DNA from: Planctomycetota bacterium
GTDB taxonomy: Bacteria; Planctomycetota; UBA8742; UBA2392
Assembly (NCBI GenBank): GCA_019636215.1
Contig: JAHBXZ010000004.1
Span: 1-64,000 of the forward strand
DNA: 64,000 bases
Direction of reading: 5' to 3'
Shown one piece after another: positions 24,279 to 34,461 of the stretch. The notes under the pieces were generated by a model. It did not search any database. It worked only from the letters and a program-made list of their open reading frames with translations, and was not told the origin of the DNA. Position 1 is the first letter of the stretch, and each line of letters opens with the position of its first letter. A program made the translations under genes and the position numbers.

Positions 24279-25263
24279 CGCGCCACAGACTGTCCTTGAA
24301 CCAGCCCTTTTCGTCCGTGTACTCGGCCACAATCTCGTAGCCCGTGGCCGCAGCCAGTTGCGCGATGTCGTGGTCGCCGTACTTGAACGAGTGCTCCATG
24401 TGGATGGGCTCCCAGGCCTCGAAGTGAAAGGTCTGGTTGACGCCCGCCACGGGCACCGACTGTTTTTCGCGGCTGACCAGATAGCTCTCGATCGCGCCGA
24501 CAATCGGGTTCCAGGTGGCAAAGAACTCGAACTTGCCCAGGTCAAACCTGCCGCCCAGTTCACGGTTGATCCTCGCCAACAGGTTCAGGTCGAATCTTGC
24601 CGTCACGCCCGCGCTGTCGTTGTAGGCCGCAATCAATTGGCTGATGTCTTTCTTGCGGTCAAAGCCGATCAGCACCAGGTCGCCGGGGTTGAGCGCACCC
24701 CACACCTGCCGCAGAAAGCTGCGCGCGGCGGGGTACTCAAAGTTGCCGATGTTGCTGCCCAGAAACATCACAAGGCTCGGGCGCGACTTGTCCTTGCTGA
24801 AAAAGTGCAGCGCGTCGGCGTATTCGCCCACGAGCCCCTGGATATCAAGGACCGGAAAGGCCCGGCCGGTGTCGGCCACCAGCCCGCGCATCGCGGCCTC
24901 GCTGATATCAATCGGCACAAAGCGCGGGTCTTTTACACGCTTGAGTGCAGCATCCAGCAACAGGTTGGTCTTGCGGCCATCGCCGGCGCCAAGGTCCACA
25001 ATGTCGAGGCTCTGTTTGGCGGCGCGCGCGATGATGTCGGGCGCGTGGCGCGTCAGGATCTCGTGCTCGGCCCGTGTCAGGTAGTATTCGGGCAGGTCGC
25101 AGATCAACTGAAACAGCCGCGAACCCTCGGCGTCATAGAACCAGCGCGAAGGCAAACGCTTGGGCATCTCGCCCAGGCCATTCAGAACATCGAGCGCGAA
25201 CTGCCCCGGCGTAAGGTCGTTGCCGAGGTCAGCAGGAGTCAGAACCTTGTAGCCGTTGGTCAT
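24268..25263 (-). CDS. egtD: L-histidine N-alpha-methyltransferase (ergothioneine synthesis)
   Basis: A 331-aa protein. EgtD family features are present: the entry motif PSRWFYDAEGSRLFQLIC, the SAM-binding DLGAGDGRKT, a second region LVMFLGSNIGNFE, and the C-terminal EKGWFKDSLWR. It trimethylates histidine to hercynine using SAM. Its ATG overlaps the stop of egtB (ATGA), so the two are translationally coupled. Upstream in-frame sequence belongs to egtB in another frame, hence this start. Confidence 0.92.
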   Translation of the reverse strand: MTNGYKVLTPADLGNDLTPGQFALDVLNGLGEMPKRLPSRWFYDAEGSRLFQLICDLPEYYLTRAEHEILTRHAPDIIARAAKQSLDIVDLGAGDGRKTNLLLDAALKRVKDPRFVPIDISEAAMRGLVADTGRAFPVLDIQGLVGEYADALHFFSKDKSRPSLVMFLGSNIGNFEYPAARSFLRQVWGALNPGDLVLIGFDRKKDISQLIAAYNDSAGVTARFDLNLLARINRELGGRFDLGKFEFFATWNPIVGAIESYLVSREKQSVPVAGVNQTFHFEAWEPIHMEHSFKYGDHDIAQLAAATGYEIVAEYTDEKGWFKDSLWRVRR

Positions 25264-26519
25264 TGCGCCTGTGCGTCCTCCGCCAGCCGTATCCCCGTGA
25301 ACTGCCAGCGCTTGTCCGGGTGAAAGAAGTTGCGATAGCTCAATCGTACGTGATCGCGCGGTGTCGCCACGGACCCGCCACGCAGCACCACCTGGTTGAC
25401 CATGAACTTGCCGTTGTACTCGCCAATTGCCCCTGAGGCCGCACGATATCCCGGGTAGGGCAGGTACGCGCTGTTGGTCCACTCCCACACTTCGCCAACC
25501 ATGCGCCGCGGGCCGGTGCCCGCAACCGGCGCATTGTGAGGCTCAAATACATCACCGGCCAGCGCGCCGGGGTGATCCATGGCAAGCGACTGCCGGGCTG
25601 CATGTTCCCACTCTAACTCTGTGGGCAGGCGCTTGCCCGCGTAGCGGGCATAGGCGTCGGCCTCGAAGAAGCTGACATGTGCCACCGGGGCCAGAGGGTC
25701 AACGGGCTGCAGGCCGTACAGTGTGTGGGCGAACCAGTCGTCGCCGCGCTGCAGCCAGTACTGCGGGGCCTGCCAGCCGCGCTGGCGCACCACGTCCCAG
25801 CCGTCGGCCAGCCAGAACTCGGGGCGCGCATAGCCACCGTCGTGCATGAAGCGCAAGAACTCGCCATTGCTGACCAGTTCGTTGGCAAGCCGATACGGCC
25901 GCAGCAGCACCTCGTGCCGCGATAGTTCGTTGTCGTAACAGAAGTCCGCGCCTTCGTGGCCGATCCACACCCGGCCCCCGGTAAACCGCGTCCAGCCCGT
26001 CTCGCCGCGACCTGCCTGGGGCGGTTTGCCCGGTGCGTAGGCCGGGAAAACGGGTTCCTGGAAAAGCACGGCCTTGATATCGGTCAGCAGCAGTTCCTGG
26101 TGCTGCTGTTCGTGGTTGAGGCCGAGTTCAACCAGCGCGGCCAGCGGGGCACTATCTGGCTGTTCCTCGATCAGTGTGGCAACGCGCTCATCGACCGCGT
26201 TGCGATAGGCCAGCACTTCGGCAACCGTCGGGCGGGTACACAACCCGCGCAAGGGGCGCTCCACGCGCGCGCCGATGCCGTTGTAATAGCTGTTGAACAG
26301 AAACCCGTAGTCCGGGTGGTGCGGCGCAAAGCCGCGTTCGAAACGTTCCAGCAGAAACGTCTCAAAGAACCAGGCGGTGTGGCCAAGGTGCCACTTGGCC
26401 GGGCTGGCGTCAGGGTGGGGCTGGATCACCTGGTCTTCGGGCGCAAGACTCGCGCACAGGGCCTCCGTGCGGGCGCGCACGCGCAAAAACTGTTGCAGCA
26501 ATTGTCCGACGGTGCGCAT
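25260..26519 (-). CDS. egtB: Ergothioneine synthase, iron-dependent sulfoxide synthase
   Basis: A 419-aa protein. An N-terminal DinB-like four-helix domain supplies the iron ligands (HLGHT at about 44-48 and HEQQHQ at 136-141). The C-terminal half is a formylglycine-generating-enzyme-like domain ending RLSYRNFFHPDKRWQFTGIR. EgtB joins hercynine to gamma-glutamylcysteine or cysteine using O2. It is the first gene of the egtB-egtD operon. The last enzyme, a PLP lyase (EgtE), is not adjacent. Confidence 0.92.
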   Translation of the reverse strand: MRTVGQLLQQFLRVRARTEALCASLAPEDQVIQPHPDASPAKWHLGHTAWFFETFLLERFERGFAPHHPDYGFLFNSYYNGIGARVERPLRGLCTRPTVAEVLAYRNAVDERVATLIEEQPDSAPLAALVELGLNHEQQHQELLLTDIKAVLFQEPVFPAYAPGKPPQAGRGETGWTRFTGGRVWIGHEGADFCYDNELSRHEVLLRPYRLANELVSNGEFLRFMHDGGYARPEFWLADGWDVVRQRGWQAPQYWLQRGDDWFAHTLYGLQPVDPLAPVAHVSFFEADAYARYAGKRLPTELEWEHAARQSLAMDHPGALAGDVFEPHNAPVAGTGPRRMVGEVWEWTNSAYLPYPGYRAASGAIGEYNGKFMVNQVVLRGGSVATPRDHVRLSYRNFFHPDKRWQFTGIRLAEDAQAQ

Positions 26520-26600
26520 GCATCGAGTCTAGCCCGCTGAAAATTGCCTACAAGCAATGCCCTGTTTTGCTTGCACAGATTGGCCCATCGCTTACGGTTG

Positions 26601-27926
26601 ATGACCATGAGCAAAGTGCAGGACACCTACGCCGACATGGGGCGCATCCGCCGCCGGGCCAATTGGCTGGTGGCGTTCACGGCCACGTCGGTGGTGATCG
26701 GCGCGGTGCTGGGCGCGCTGCTGCCGAACTTTCTGCCCGAAGACAAGTCCGCCCGCGCCGACTGGCTGATGGTGATCGGCTTTCCCGGCGTGCTGCTGAT
26801 GAACATGCTGAAGCTGCTGGTGGTGCCCCTGATCACCTGCACCATGGTGGTGGGTATTGCCGGGCTGGGCGACGTGCGCAAGGCCGGCAAGCTGGGCGCG
26901 CGCACCATCCTGTACTACGCCACCACCACGGGCATTGCGGTGGGCCTTGGCATTCTGCTGGTTTCGCTGATCCGACCCGGCGAAGTCGGCACACAGGCCG
27001 CTGCGGGCGCGGCAGCCAAGCTGCCCGGGGCACTGAGTGAACCCAAGGGTGCGCTGGCATCGCTGCTGCAGGTCATTGAGGGCATGTTTCCGCCCAACAT
27101 TTTCAAGGCCGCCGTCGAGATGCAGGTGCTGGGCCTGATTGTGTTCAGCCTGGTGCTGGGCGCGGTGCTGACCACCATGGGCGATCGCGGCAAGCCTGTG
27201 CTGCGCTTCTTTGAGAGCCTGAACGAAGCCCTCATGAAAATCGTGCACCTGGTGGTGTGGTTCGCGCCGATCGGCATTGCCTCGTTGCTGATGGAACGCA
27301 TGGGCAAAGCAGGATCGGACTTCTGGCCCGAGGTTCAGCGCCTGGGGTGGTACATGGCCACGGTGCTGGGCGGACTGGCGATTCACGTTCTGGTCGTGCT
27401 TCCGGCCATCTACTGGTTCATCAAACGCCGCAACCCGTTTCGGTACATGCTGGGCATGGCGCAAGCGCTGCTGACGGCATTCAGCACCGCAAGCTCCAGC
27501 GCGACCCTGCCGATCACACTGGACTGCGCGCGCAACCGGGGCGGCATCAGCGAACGCACCAGCGGCTTTGTGCTGCCCCTGGGTGCCACCATCAACATGG
27601 ACGGCACGGCGTTGTACGAGGCCGTGGCCGTCATCTTCATCGCGCAAAGCCTGGGGCTGGACCTGTCCGGCGCGCAACTGGTGATTGTGTTTCTCACGGC
27701 CACCCTGGCCGCGATTGGCGCAGCCGGCATCCCGGAGGCCGGGCTGGTGATGATGGCAATTGTGCTGACGGCAGTCGGCATTGACCCCAAAGAGGCCGCG
27801 TTGATCCTGGCCGTTGACTGGTTCCTGGATCGCTTCCGCACCGCCGTGAACGTTGCCGGCGACGCCATTGGGGCGGGGGTGATCGACCACTTCGAAACTG
27901 CCGATCCGCAGCCCGCTGCGGCCTGA
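26601..27926 (+). CDS. Dicarboxylate/amino acid:cation symporter (DAACS family)
   Basis: A 441-aa inner-membrane protein with about eight membrane helices and two re-entrant hairpins. Family signatures are clear: the serine-rich loop TAFSTASSSATLPIT, the PLGATINMDGTALYEAVAVI hairpin 2 region and ADWFLDRFRTAVNVAGD. It takes up glutamate, aspartate or C4-dicarboxylates with Na+ or H+. An alternative start is ATG 26607. It diverges from egtB. Confidence 0.9.
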   Translation: MTMSKVQDTYADMGRIRRRANWLVAFTATSVVIGAVLGALLPNFLPEDKSARADWLMVIGFPGVLLMNMLKLLVVPLITCTMVVGIAGLGDVRKAGKLGARTILYYATTTGIAVGLGILLVSLIRPGEVGTQAAAGAAAKLPGALSEPKGALASLLQVIEGMFPPNIFKAAVEMQVLGLIVFSLVLGAVLTTMGDRGKPVLRFFESLNEALMKIVHLVVWFAPIGIASLLMERMGKAGSDFWPEVQRLGWYMATVLGGLAIHVLVVLPAIYWFIKRRNPFRYMLGMAQALLTAFSTASSSATLPITLDCARNRGGISERTSGFVLPLGATINMDGTALYEAVAVIFIAQSLGLDLSGAQLVIVFLTATLAAIGAAGIPEAGLVMMAIVLTAVGIDPKEAALILAVDWFLDRFRTAVNVAGDAIGAGVIDHFETADPQPAAA

Positions 27927-27938
27927 CACATGCCTTGG

Positions 27939-27944
27939 TATGCT
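27939..27944 (+). promoter_or_regulatory. -10 box, possibly leaderless, for the sugar dehydrogenase gene
   Basis: TATGCT in the context TTGGTATGCTGCC, six bases before ATG 27951. The same GGTATGCTG string occurs before the S41 protease at 54015. No clear -35 is seen. Confidence 0.4.
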
Positions 27945-27950
27945 GCCCCG

Positions 27951-29189
27951 ATGGCGCGGAAATCCCTGATAGTGTTTGCCGTGGTGGGCCTGATGGTGGC
28001 CGGGGGGCTGGTTGCCACGGCGCAGTACTTCGGGCGGCTTGACCACGTCCTGGATTCGCTCAAGGGTGCCGACGCGCCCGACCCTGGGCCGCTGCCCGCG
28101 TTGAAACTGGTGGATGCGTTTCCGAAACAGCGGTTTGACCTGCCGCTGTGGTTCGGCCACGACGGCACCGGCAGCGGCTGGCTTTATGTGGTAGAGCAAG
28201 ACGGCAAGATCTGGCGCTTCAAGAAAGACGCCGAAACCAAAGAGCTGTTCCTGGACATCAGCGCGGTGGTGCCCACACGACGCCAGCGCCACAACGAGGA
28301 AGGCCTGCTGGCGCTGGCCTTTCACCCCAAGTTCAAGGAAAACCGGCAGTTCTATGTGAACTATTCGCAGCTCAAGGGCAGCAAGCCGCGACGGGGCGTG
28401 CTGTCGCGGTTCACGGCAACCAAAGACGGCCAGCCGACGGACCTTGCCACCGAGAAGGTGATTCTTGAAGTCGAGCAGCCCTGGGGCAACCACAACGGGT
28501 GTTCGCTGAACTTTGGCGCCGATGGTTTTCTGTACGCCAGTTTCGGCGATGGCGGCGCGGCTGCGGACCCGCACGGGCACGGGCAGAACCTGGGCACCCT
28601 GCTGGCCACGGTGCTGCGCATTGACATCGACAAAGAATCCGACGGCAAACCCTATTCGGTGCCCAAGGACAACCCGTTTGTCGGCAAGCCCGGGGTCCTG
28701 CCCGAAATCTGGGCCTATGGGTTGCGCAACATCTGGCGCATGAGCTTTGACGCCGAAACCGGACTGCTGTGGGGCGGCGATGTCGGCCAGAACGCCTGGG
28801 AAGAAATCGACATCATTGAAAAGGGCGGCAACTACGGCTGGAAGAACCGCGAAGGCACCCACGCCTTCCAGAGGGGCGAAAAGGCCGAGGGCATGATCGA
28901 CCCCGTGGCCGAGTATCCGCGCGACAAGGGCATCAGCGTGACCGGCGGCGTGGTCTACCGCGGCAAGGCCATCGAGAAGCTTCGGGGGGTGTACCTGTAC
29001 GCCGATTACGGCAGCGGCCGGCTGTGGGGGCTGGAATACGACGTGAAAGAAAAGAAGGTCAAGCAGCATGAGCTGCTGCTGCACGTGCCCAACGCCACCA
29101 TCAGCAGCTTCGGTGAAGACCCGCAGGGCGAAGTGTACGTGTGCGGGCACTATCGGGGCATGATCTACCGGCTGGAGGCCGCCGAGTAA
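27951..29189 (+). CDS. PQQ-dependent sugar dehydrogenase (glucose/sorbosone type)
   Basis: A 412-aa exported protein with an N-terminal anchor (SLIVFAVVGLMVAGGLVAT). The six-bladed beta-propeller signatures of soluble glucose/sorbosone dehydrogenases are present: GLLALAFHPKF, WGNHNGCSLNFGADGFLYAS, EIWAYGLRNIWRMSFD, and GGNYGWKNREG. It oxidises aldoses with PQQ as cofactor, if PQQ is made or imported here. The next gene, an SDR, starts one base after the stop, so they are co-transcribed. Confidence 0.85.
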   Translation: MARKSLIVFAVVGLMVAGGLVATAQYFGRLDHVLDSLKGADAPDPGPLPALKLVDAFPKQRFDLPLWFGHDGTGSGWLYVVEQDGKIWRFKKDAETKELFLDISAVVPTRRQRHNEEGLLALAFHPKFKENRQFYVNYSQLKGSKPRRGVLSRFTATKDGQPTDLATEKVILEVEQPWGNHNGCSLNFGADGFLYASFGDGGAAADPHGHGQNLGTLLATVLRIDIDKESDGKPYSVPKDNPFVGKPGVLPEIWAYGLRNIWRMSFDAETGLLWGGDVGQNAWEEIDIIEKGGNYGWKNREGTHAFQRGEKAEGMIDPVAEYPRDKGISVTGGVVYRGKAIEKLRGVYLYADYGSGRLWGLEYDVKEKKVKQHELLLHVPNATISSFGEDPQGEVYVCGHYRGMIYRLEAAE

Positions 29190-29190
29190 C

Positions 29191-30030
29191 ATGGATCTAG
29201 GACTGCGCGACAAGGTTGTATTCATCACCGGTGCCAGCGGCGGCATCGGGCGCGAGATGGCCCGCGCCTTTGCCGACGAAGGCGCAAAGCTGGTGCTGCA
29301 TGCCAACAGCAACATCGCATGGCTGCGCGAGTTTGTGACGCAGCAGAACTGGCACGACCGCGCGATTGCCGTGGCCGCCGATGTGGCCGACCCGGCCGCG
29401 GTGGACGCCGCCATGGACGCCGCCGTGTCCAGGTTCGGGCGCTTGGACGTGTGCGTGGCCAACGCCGGCAAGTGGCCGCTGCCGGATGAAATGATTCACC
29501 AGATGTCGCCCACTCGCATGCGCAACACCATTGACGTGAACCTGTACGGCGCGATCTGGACGGCCCGCGCATTCATGGCGCGCCTGACCCCGCGCAACGA
29601 CGGCCACGGGGCCAGCCTTACGTTCATCGGCAGCACCGCCGGCCGGTTTGGCGAACGCGGCCACGTGGATTACGCGCTGGCCAAGGCCGGCCTGACAGGG
29701 CTGGTGCGGACACTGAAGAACGAAATCACGCACATGGACCCGTTTGCGCGCGTCAACATGGTCGAGCCCGGCTGGACTGTCACCGAAATGGCGCGCGAGG
29801 CGCTGCAGCGCCCGGGCCTGATCCGGCGCGTGGTCAAGACCATGCCGTTGCGGCAACTGGCCCGCGCGGCCGATATCGCGCGCATGGTGGCGGTGCTGAG
29901 TTCACCGCTGGTGTCGCGGCATGTCAGTGGCGAAATCGTCACGGTCTCCGGCGGCATGGAGGGCCGCACGCTGTGGAATGACGACGACGTCGATGAATCG
30001 GCGATCCGCGACCGCGCCGGTAAAGATTAA
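29191..30030 (+). CDS. Short-chain dehydrogenase/reductase
   Basis: A 279-aa protein with classical SDR motifs: TGASGGIG for the cofactor, the NAG motif in VANAGKWP, catalytic Ser in FIGSTAGR and the Y-x3-K in VDYALAKAG. The C-terminus (SGEIVTVSGGMEGR) is that of 3-oxoacyl-ACP-reductase-like members. The substrate is unknown. One base separates it from the sugar dehydrogenase, suggesting linked sugar or alcohol oxidation. Confidence 0.85.
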   Translation: MDLGLRDKVVFITGASGGIGREMARAFADEGAKLVLHANSNIAWLREFVTQQNWHDRAIAVAADVADPAAVDAAMDAAVSRFGRLDVCVANAGKWPLPDEMIHQMSPTRMRNTIDVNLYGAIWTARAFMARLTPRNDGHGASLTFIGSTAGRFGERGHVDYALAKAGLTGLVRTLKNEITHMDPFARVNMVEPGWTVTEMAREALQRPGLIRRVVKTMPLRQLARAADIARMVAVLSSPLVSRHVSGEIVTVSGGMEGRTLWNDDDVDESAIRDRAGKD

Positions 30031-30053
30031 AGCCTGCACCCACGGCTGGCGAT

Positions 30054-30099
30054 GTGCGTCTTTGCCGTTCTTGCGTCTCTGCGTGAGCTTGCGTTTCGC
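30054..30099. repeat. Degenerate TTGCGTCT-type short repeat
   Basis: Imperfect units of CTTTGC, TTGCGTCT, CTGCGTGA and TTGCGTTT in the gap before the ABC operon. This pattern is familiar from intergenic short repeats of many environmental bacteria. It carries no coding potential. Confidence 0.45.
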
Positions 30100-30159
30100 A
30101 CAGGCGGGCCGTGCAACGTTCCGTTGGCAGTCCGGGGCGCGATTCGCTAAACCGTTGCC

Positions 30160-30906
30160 ATGGCCGACCAAGAGCAGGTCTATGTGCTGGCTGATTCTGC
30201 CCGCGACACCGTGTTTGCGGCGCGCGGAATCACCAAGGTCTACCGCATGGGTGAAGTTGAAGTTCACGCCCTTCGCGGAGTGGACCTGGACCTGTTCCAG
30301 GGCGAGTTTGTCGTGATGCTGGGGCCGTCGGGCAGCGGCAAATCCACCCTGTTGAACATCCTGGGCGGGCTGGACGTGCCCAGCGCGGGCACGGTCAGCT
30401 ATCGCGGCAACGACCTGAGTGCCGCCGACGAGCGCGGCCTGACACTGTACCGCAGGCGCCATGTGGGCTTTGTGTTTCAGTTTTACAACCTGATCCCGAG
30501 CCTGACGGCGCGCGAGAATGTGGCGCTGGTAACCGAGATTGCCACCGATCCCATGACGCCGGAACAGGCCCTGGAGATTGTGGGCCTTGCCGACCGCATG
30601 GATCACTTCCCGGCGCAACTCAGCGGCGGCCAGCAGCAGCGCGTGGCGATTGCCCGCGCGATTGCCAAGCGGCCCGAAGTGCTGCTGTGCGACGAACCAA
30701 CCGGCGCACTGGATATCACCACGGGCGTCGTGGTGCTGGAGGCCATTGAGCGCGTGAACCGCGAGCTTGGCACCACCACCTGCGTGATCACGCACAATGC
30801 CGCAATCTCGCGCATGTCCGACCGCGTGGTGCACATTGCCGACGGGCGCATCGCACGCGTTGACCTGAACCCGACCAAGCTGGCACCGAAGGAGCTGCAA
30901 TGGTGA
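30160..30906 (+). CDS. ABC transporter ATP-binding protein (MacB/LolD type)
   Basis: A 248-aa ATPase with Walker [11 protein letters not shown]-loop [10 protein letters not shown], signature LSGGQQQR, Walker [13 protein letters not shown] and the switch His in VITHNAAI. It belongs to the family that energises FtsX-fold permeases for lipoprotein release or export. It is followed at 3 bp by the permease and then by a membrane fusion protein, a MacAB-like tripartite arrangement. Confidence 0.92.
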   Translation: MADQEQVYVLADSARDTVFAARGITKVYRMGEVEVHALRGVDLDLFQGEFVVMLGPSGSGKSTLLNILGGLDVPSAGTVSYRGNDLSAADERGLTLYRRRHVGFVFQFYNLIPSLTARENVALVTEIATDPMTPEQALEIVGLADRMDHFPAQLSGGQQQRVAIARAIAKRPEVLLCDEPTGALDITTGVVVLEAIERVNRELGTTTCVITHNAAISRMSDRVVHIADGRIARVDLNPTKLAPKELQW

Positions 30907-30909
30907 CCC

Positions 30910-33270
30910 ATGCGCGCCATTGATCGAAAGCTTCTGCGCGACCTCTGGCAGATGAAGGGCCAGGCCGTGGCGATCTGCCTGGTGATCATGTCCGGCGTGG
31001 CGCTGTTCGTGGCGCAGATCGCGACACTGGAACGCCTGAGGATCACCCAGCAGGAGTATTACAATGAGTACCGGTTTGCCGACGTGTTTGCGTCTTGCAA
31101 GCGCGCGCCGGAATCCGTGGCGCGGCAGATCCTCGCGATCGAAGGCGTAGAATCCGTCCAGACGCGCATCCTGGTGGACGCCACGCTGGATATTGAAGGG
31201 CTGGATCAGCCCGCGATCGGGCGGCTGGTCAGCCTGCCGGATACCGGCCGACCCGAGCTGAACGACGTGCACCTCAGGTCGGGCCGCTGGCCGACTGCCG
31301 ACAACGAAGTGCTGGCCAACGAATCTTTTGCCATGGCCCGCGGCTATCGCGAGGGCAGCACCTTGGGCGCGCTGCTGAACGGGCGCAAGCGCACACTGGT
31401 CATCACCGGCGTCGGCCTTTCCCCCGAGTTCATTTACAGCATCCAGGGCGGGGCTTCGCCGCTTCCCGACGACAAGCACTTCGGCGTACTGTGGATCCCG
31501 CGCAAGGGCCTGGAAACGGCCTTTGACATGGAGGGCGCGTTCAACAGCGTAAACCTGAAACTGGCGCCGGGTGCCAGCGGGCCGGAAGTCGTGCGTCGGC
31601 TGGACATGCTGCTGGATCGGTACGGCGGGTTCGGCACCACCCTGCGCGCCAACCAGCTTTCCCACTGGTTTCTGAACAACGAGCTTGAGCAGCTTTCCAA
31701 CTTCGGCGTGGTCGTGCCGCTGGTGTTTCTGGGCGTGGCGGCCTTTCTTCTGAACGTGGTCCTGAACCGGCAGGTCAACACCCAGCGCGAACAGATCGCG
31801 GCACTCAAGGCCTTTGGCTATGGCAACTTCGCCATCGGCATGCATTACGCCAAGCTGATCGCGCTGTTTGTCGTGATCGGCACCGGCCTTGGCGCGGCAG
31901 TGGGGGCGTGGCTGGGCAACGCGCTGGTCGGCCTGTACGGCACCATCTATCACTTCCCGTCGCTCACGTTCTCTTTGAACCCGCTGGTGCCGCTGGCCGC
32001 GGGCGGCCTTTCGGGCGCGGCCTGTTTTGCCGGCACACTCAAGGCGGTGCTGGGCGCGGCCTCGCTGCCGCCCGCGGAGGCCATGCGGCCCAAGGCCCCG
32101 CCGCTGTACCGCCCGACGATGCTTGAGCGCCTGGGATTGCAGCGCATGCTCTCGCAGCCCTCGCGCATGATCCTGCGCAACCTCGAGCGCCGCCCCGTGC
32201 GCGCGTTGCTGAGTGTTTCGGCCATCGGCATGGCGGTGGCGATCCTGGTGTGGGGATTTGCCTTCATGGATTCGATCTGGTACGTGATCGACAGCCAGGC
32301 CTATGACATCCAGCGCGAGGACGTCACCGTCGCGTTTGTGGAACCCCGGCCGGCTTCGGCCCTGCACAGTGTGCGCGCCCAGCACGGGGTGCTGCACGCC
32401 GAACCCTACCGCACCGTCGCCGCGCGCATCCGTTTTGAACACCGCGACCGCATCTCGGGTGTCACCGGTGTGCCGCGCGGCGTTACGCTTTCGCGCGTGC
32501 TGGATGAAAACCTGCGGCCCATCCAATTGCCTGCCGACGGCCTGGTGATGTCGCGCTGGCTGGCCAAGGCCCTGAACGTCCGCACAGGCGATGCCGTGCG
32601 CCTGGAAGTGCTGGAAGGCAGCCGGCCCGCGCTGGACGTGCCGGTTGTGGAACTTGTGGATGACTTCGTGGGCCTGAACGCCTACATGGACCTGGACGCG
32701 CTGGGCCGGCTGATGGGCGAAGCCGATGTGTACTCGGGCGCGCACCTGCGCGTGGAACCGGCGCTGCAAGCCACGCTGTACCGCAAGCTGAAAGAGATGC
32801 CGGCCGTGGCGGGCGTGGCGGTGAAGGCCAGTTCGATCAAGTCCATGCGCGACCAGATTACGGCCAACCTGATGTACAGCGTGATGTTCAACATTGTGTT
32901 TGCGTGCATCATTGCCTTTGGCGTGGTGTACAACAACGCGCGCATTGCACTGGGCGAAAGCGCGCGTGAGCTGGCCAGCCTGCGCGTACTGGGGCTCACC
33001 CGGGCCGAAATCAGCTTCATTCTGCTGGGCGAACTGGCGGTGCTGACGGTGGTCGCGCTGCCGGTGGGGTGCCTGATGGGCTGGGCCATCAGCGTGGCAA
33101 CCGGCGAACTGCTGAACACCGAAGTCATCCGCCTGCCGCTGAAGATCAGTGATTTCAGCTATGCGTTCGGCTGCGCGGTGGTGCTGGCGGCGTCGGCGGC
33201 ATCGGCGCTTGTTGTCCGGCGCAAACTGGATCACCTGGACCTCGTGGAAGTCCTCAAGAGCCGGGAGTAG
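30910..33270 (+). CDS. FtsX-family ABC permease with two permease domains
   Basis: A 786-aa protein. The N-terminal helix ([23 protein letters not shown]) is followed by a periplasmic MacB-like domain of about 210 residues. Three helices ([20 protein letters not shown] and the two following) form the first FtsX domain. The second half repeats this plan, with a second periplasmic region (about 475-650) and three final helices ending [16 protein letters not shown]. This duplicated architecture works with the ATPase upstream. The substrate is unknown; hydrophobic compounds or lipoproteins are typical. Confidence 0.9.
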   Translation: MRAIDRKLLRDLWQMKGQAVAICLVIMSGVALFVAQIATLERLRITQQEYYNEYRFADVFASCKRAPESVARQILAIEGVESVQTRILVDATLDIEGLDQPAIGRLVSLPDTGRPELNDVHLRSGRWPTADNEVLANESFAMARGYREGSTLGALLNGRKRTLVITGVGLSPEFIYSIQGGASPLPDDKHFGVLWIPRKGLETAFDMEGAFNSVNLKLAPGASGPEVVRRLDMLLDRYGGFGTTLRANQLSHWFLNNELEQLSNFGVVVPLVFLGVAAFLLNVVLNRQVNTQREQIAALKAFGYGNFAIGMHYAKLIALFVVIGTGLGAAVGAWLGNALVGLYGTIYHFPSLTFSLNPLVPLAAGGLSGAACFAGTLKAVLGAASLPPAEAMRPKAPPLYRPTMLERLGLQRMLSQPSRMILRNLERRPVRALLSVSAIGMAVAILVWGFAFMDSIWYVIDSQAYDIQREDVTVAFVEPRPASALHSVRAQHGVLHAEPYRTVAARIRFEHRDRISGVTGVPRGVTLSRVLDENLRPIQLPADGLVMSRWLAKALNVRTGDAVRLEVLEGSRPALDVPVVELVDDFVGLNAYMDLDALGRLMGEADVYSGAHLRVEPALQATLYRKLKEMPAVAGVAVKASSIKSMRDQITANLMYSVMFNIVFACIIAFGVVYNNARIALGESARELASLRVLGLTRAEISFILLGELAVLTVVALPVGCLMGWAISVATGELLNTEVIRLPLKISDFSYAFGCAVVLAASAASALVVRRKLDHLDLVEVLKSRE

Positions 33271-33279
33271 AAGCAGACC

Positions 33280-34461
33280 ATGAAATGGGCCAAGTACATC
33301 CTGATGGCCGCAGCCGCGCTGGCGGTGCTGGCCGTGGTTGCCTGGGGCTTCATGCCCAAGCCTGTGCCCGTGGACACCGCAGCGGTGTCGCGCGGCCACC
33401 TGGCCGTGACCATCGACGAGGAAGGCCGCACCCGGGTGCGCGACCGTTTTGTGGTGTACGCGCCGCTGCCCGGCCAGATGACCCGCGTGGAACTTCGTGA
33501 AGGCGACCCGGTGGACGCCGGGCTGGTGGTGACACGCCTTGCCCCCATGGCGCCTGTGCCGCTGGATGCCCGGGCCCGCGCCCAGGCCGAGGCCAACGTG
33601 CGCGCCGCCCAGGCCGCCCGCGACCAGTCCGCCAAGCAGGCCGAAAGCGCCCGCGCCAGCCTTGAATACGCTGAGAATCGCGTGAAAAACCTGCGCGAAC
33701 TGCTGAAGGGCAAGCACGTGCCGCAGGATTCCGTGGATGCCGCCGAGACTCAGTTCCGGGTGGCCGAGGCCAACCACAGTTCGGCGCTGTTTGCGCAGGC
33801 ATCAGCCGGGTTCCAGCTGGAGGCCGCGCAGGCGGCCCTGGTGGATGACGGCCCCGCACCCGCAAAGCTGGTGGAGGTGCGCAGCCCGGTGAAGGGGCGG
33901 GTGCTTCGTGTGCTGAGGCAAAGCGAGGGCCCGGTGGCTGCCGGCGAGCCGCTGGTCGAAGTCGGCGACCCGGCTGCGCTGGAGATCGTGGCAGACCTGC
34001 TTTCGCGCGACGCCGTGAAAGTCACGCCCGGCATGAAAGCCCGGCTGGAGCGCTGGGGCGGCCAAGGCACCCTGGATGCCGTGGTGCGCATGGTTGAGCC
34101 TGCGGGCTTCACCAAGCTTTCGGCCCTGGGCGTTGAAGAACAGCGCGTGAACGTGGTGCTGGATTTCGCCGGCGCAACGCCGGGCCCGGCTGCCCTGGGC
34201 GACGGCTATCGGGTGGAGGTGCGCGTGATCCTGGAAGAAAGCATCAATGTGCTGAAGGTGCCCGCCGGGGCCGTATTTACCGTGAAAGAGGGCAGCGCGC
34301 TGTTTGTGCTTTCGGGCGGCGTGGCCTCGCGCGTGGTAGTCAAGACAGGGCGCCGAAACGGGCTTGAAGTAGAGATCCTGGAGGGCCTGTCTGAGGGCAC
34401 ACTGGTGATTCTGCACCCGCCCGACACGGTGGAAGATGGCAAAGCCGTCATCGCGCGCTGA
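33280..34461 (+). CDS. Periplasmic membrane-fusion (HlyD/MacA-type) protein
   Basis: A 393-aa protein. An N-terminal membrane anchor (YILMAAAALAVLAVVAWGF) is followed by the first half of a lipoyl-like domain (APLPGQMTRVELREGDPVDAG), an alpha-helical hairpin rich in Ala, Glu and Arg (100-170), the returning lipoyl half (VRSPVKGRVLRVLRQSEGPV), a beta-barrel and a membrane-proximal domain. It is the third member of the ABC export operon. Its 3' end overlaps the start of mutY by 26 bp. Confidence 0.88.
   Translation: MKWAKYILMAAAALAVLAVVAWGFMPKPVPVDTAAVSRGHLAVTIDEEGRTRVRDRFVVYAPLPGQMTRVELREGDPVDAGLVVTRLAPMAPVPLDARARAQAEANVRAAQAARDQSAKQAESARASLEYAENRVKNLRELLKGKHVPQDSVDAAETQFRVAEANHSSALFAQASAGFQLEAAQAALVDDGPAPAKLVEVRSPVKGRVLRVLRQSEGPVAAGEPLVEVGDPAALEIVADLLSRDAVKVTPGMKARLERWGGQGTLDAVVRMVEPAGFTKLSALGVEEQRVNVVLDFAGATPGPAALGDGYRVEVRVILEESINVLKVPAGAVFTVKEGSALFVLSGGVASRVVVKTGRRNGLEVEILEGLSEGTLVILHPPDTVEDGKAVIAR

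Noticed and set aside
30160..34461. Assignment of the ABC operon as macAB
   Set aside because: The permease has two FtsX domains, unlike MacB, and the fusion protein is the last gene, so a specific name is not justified.
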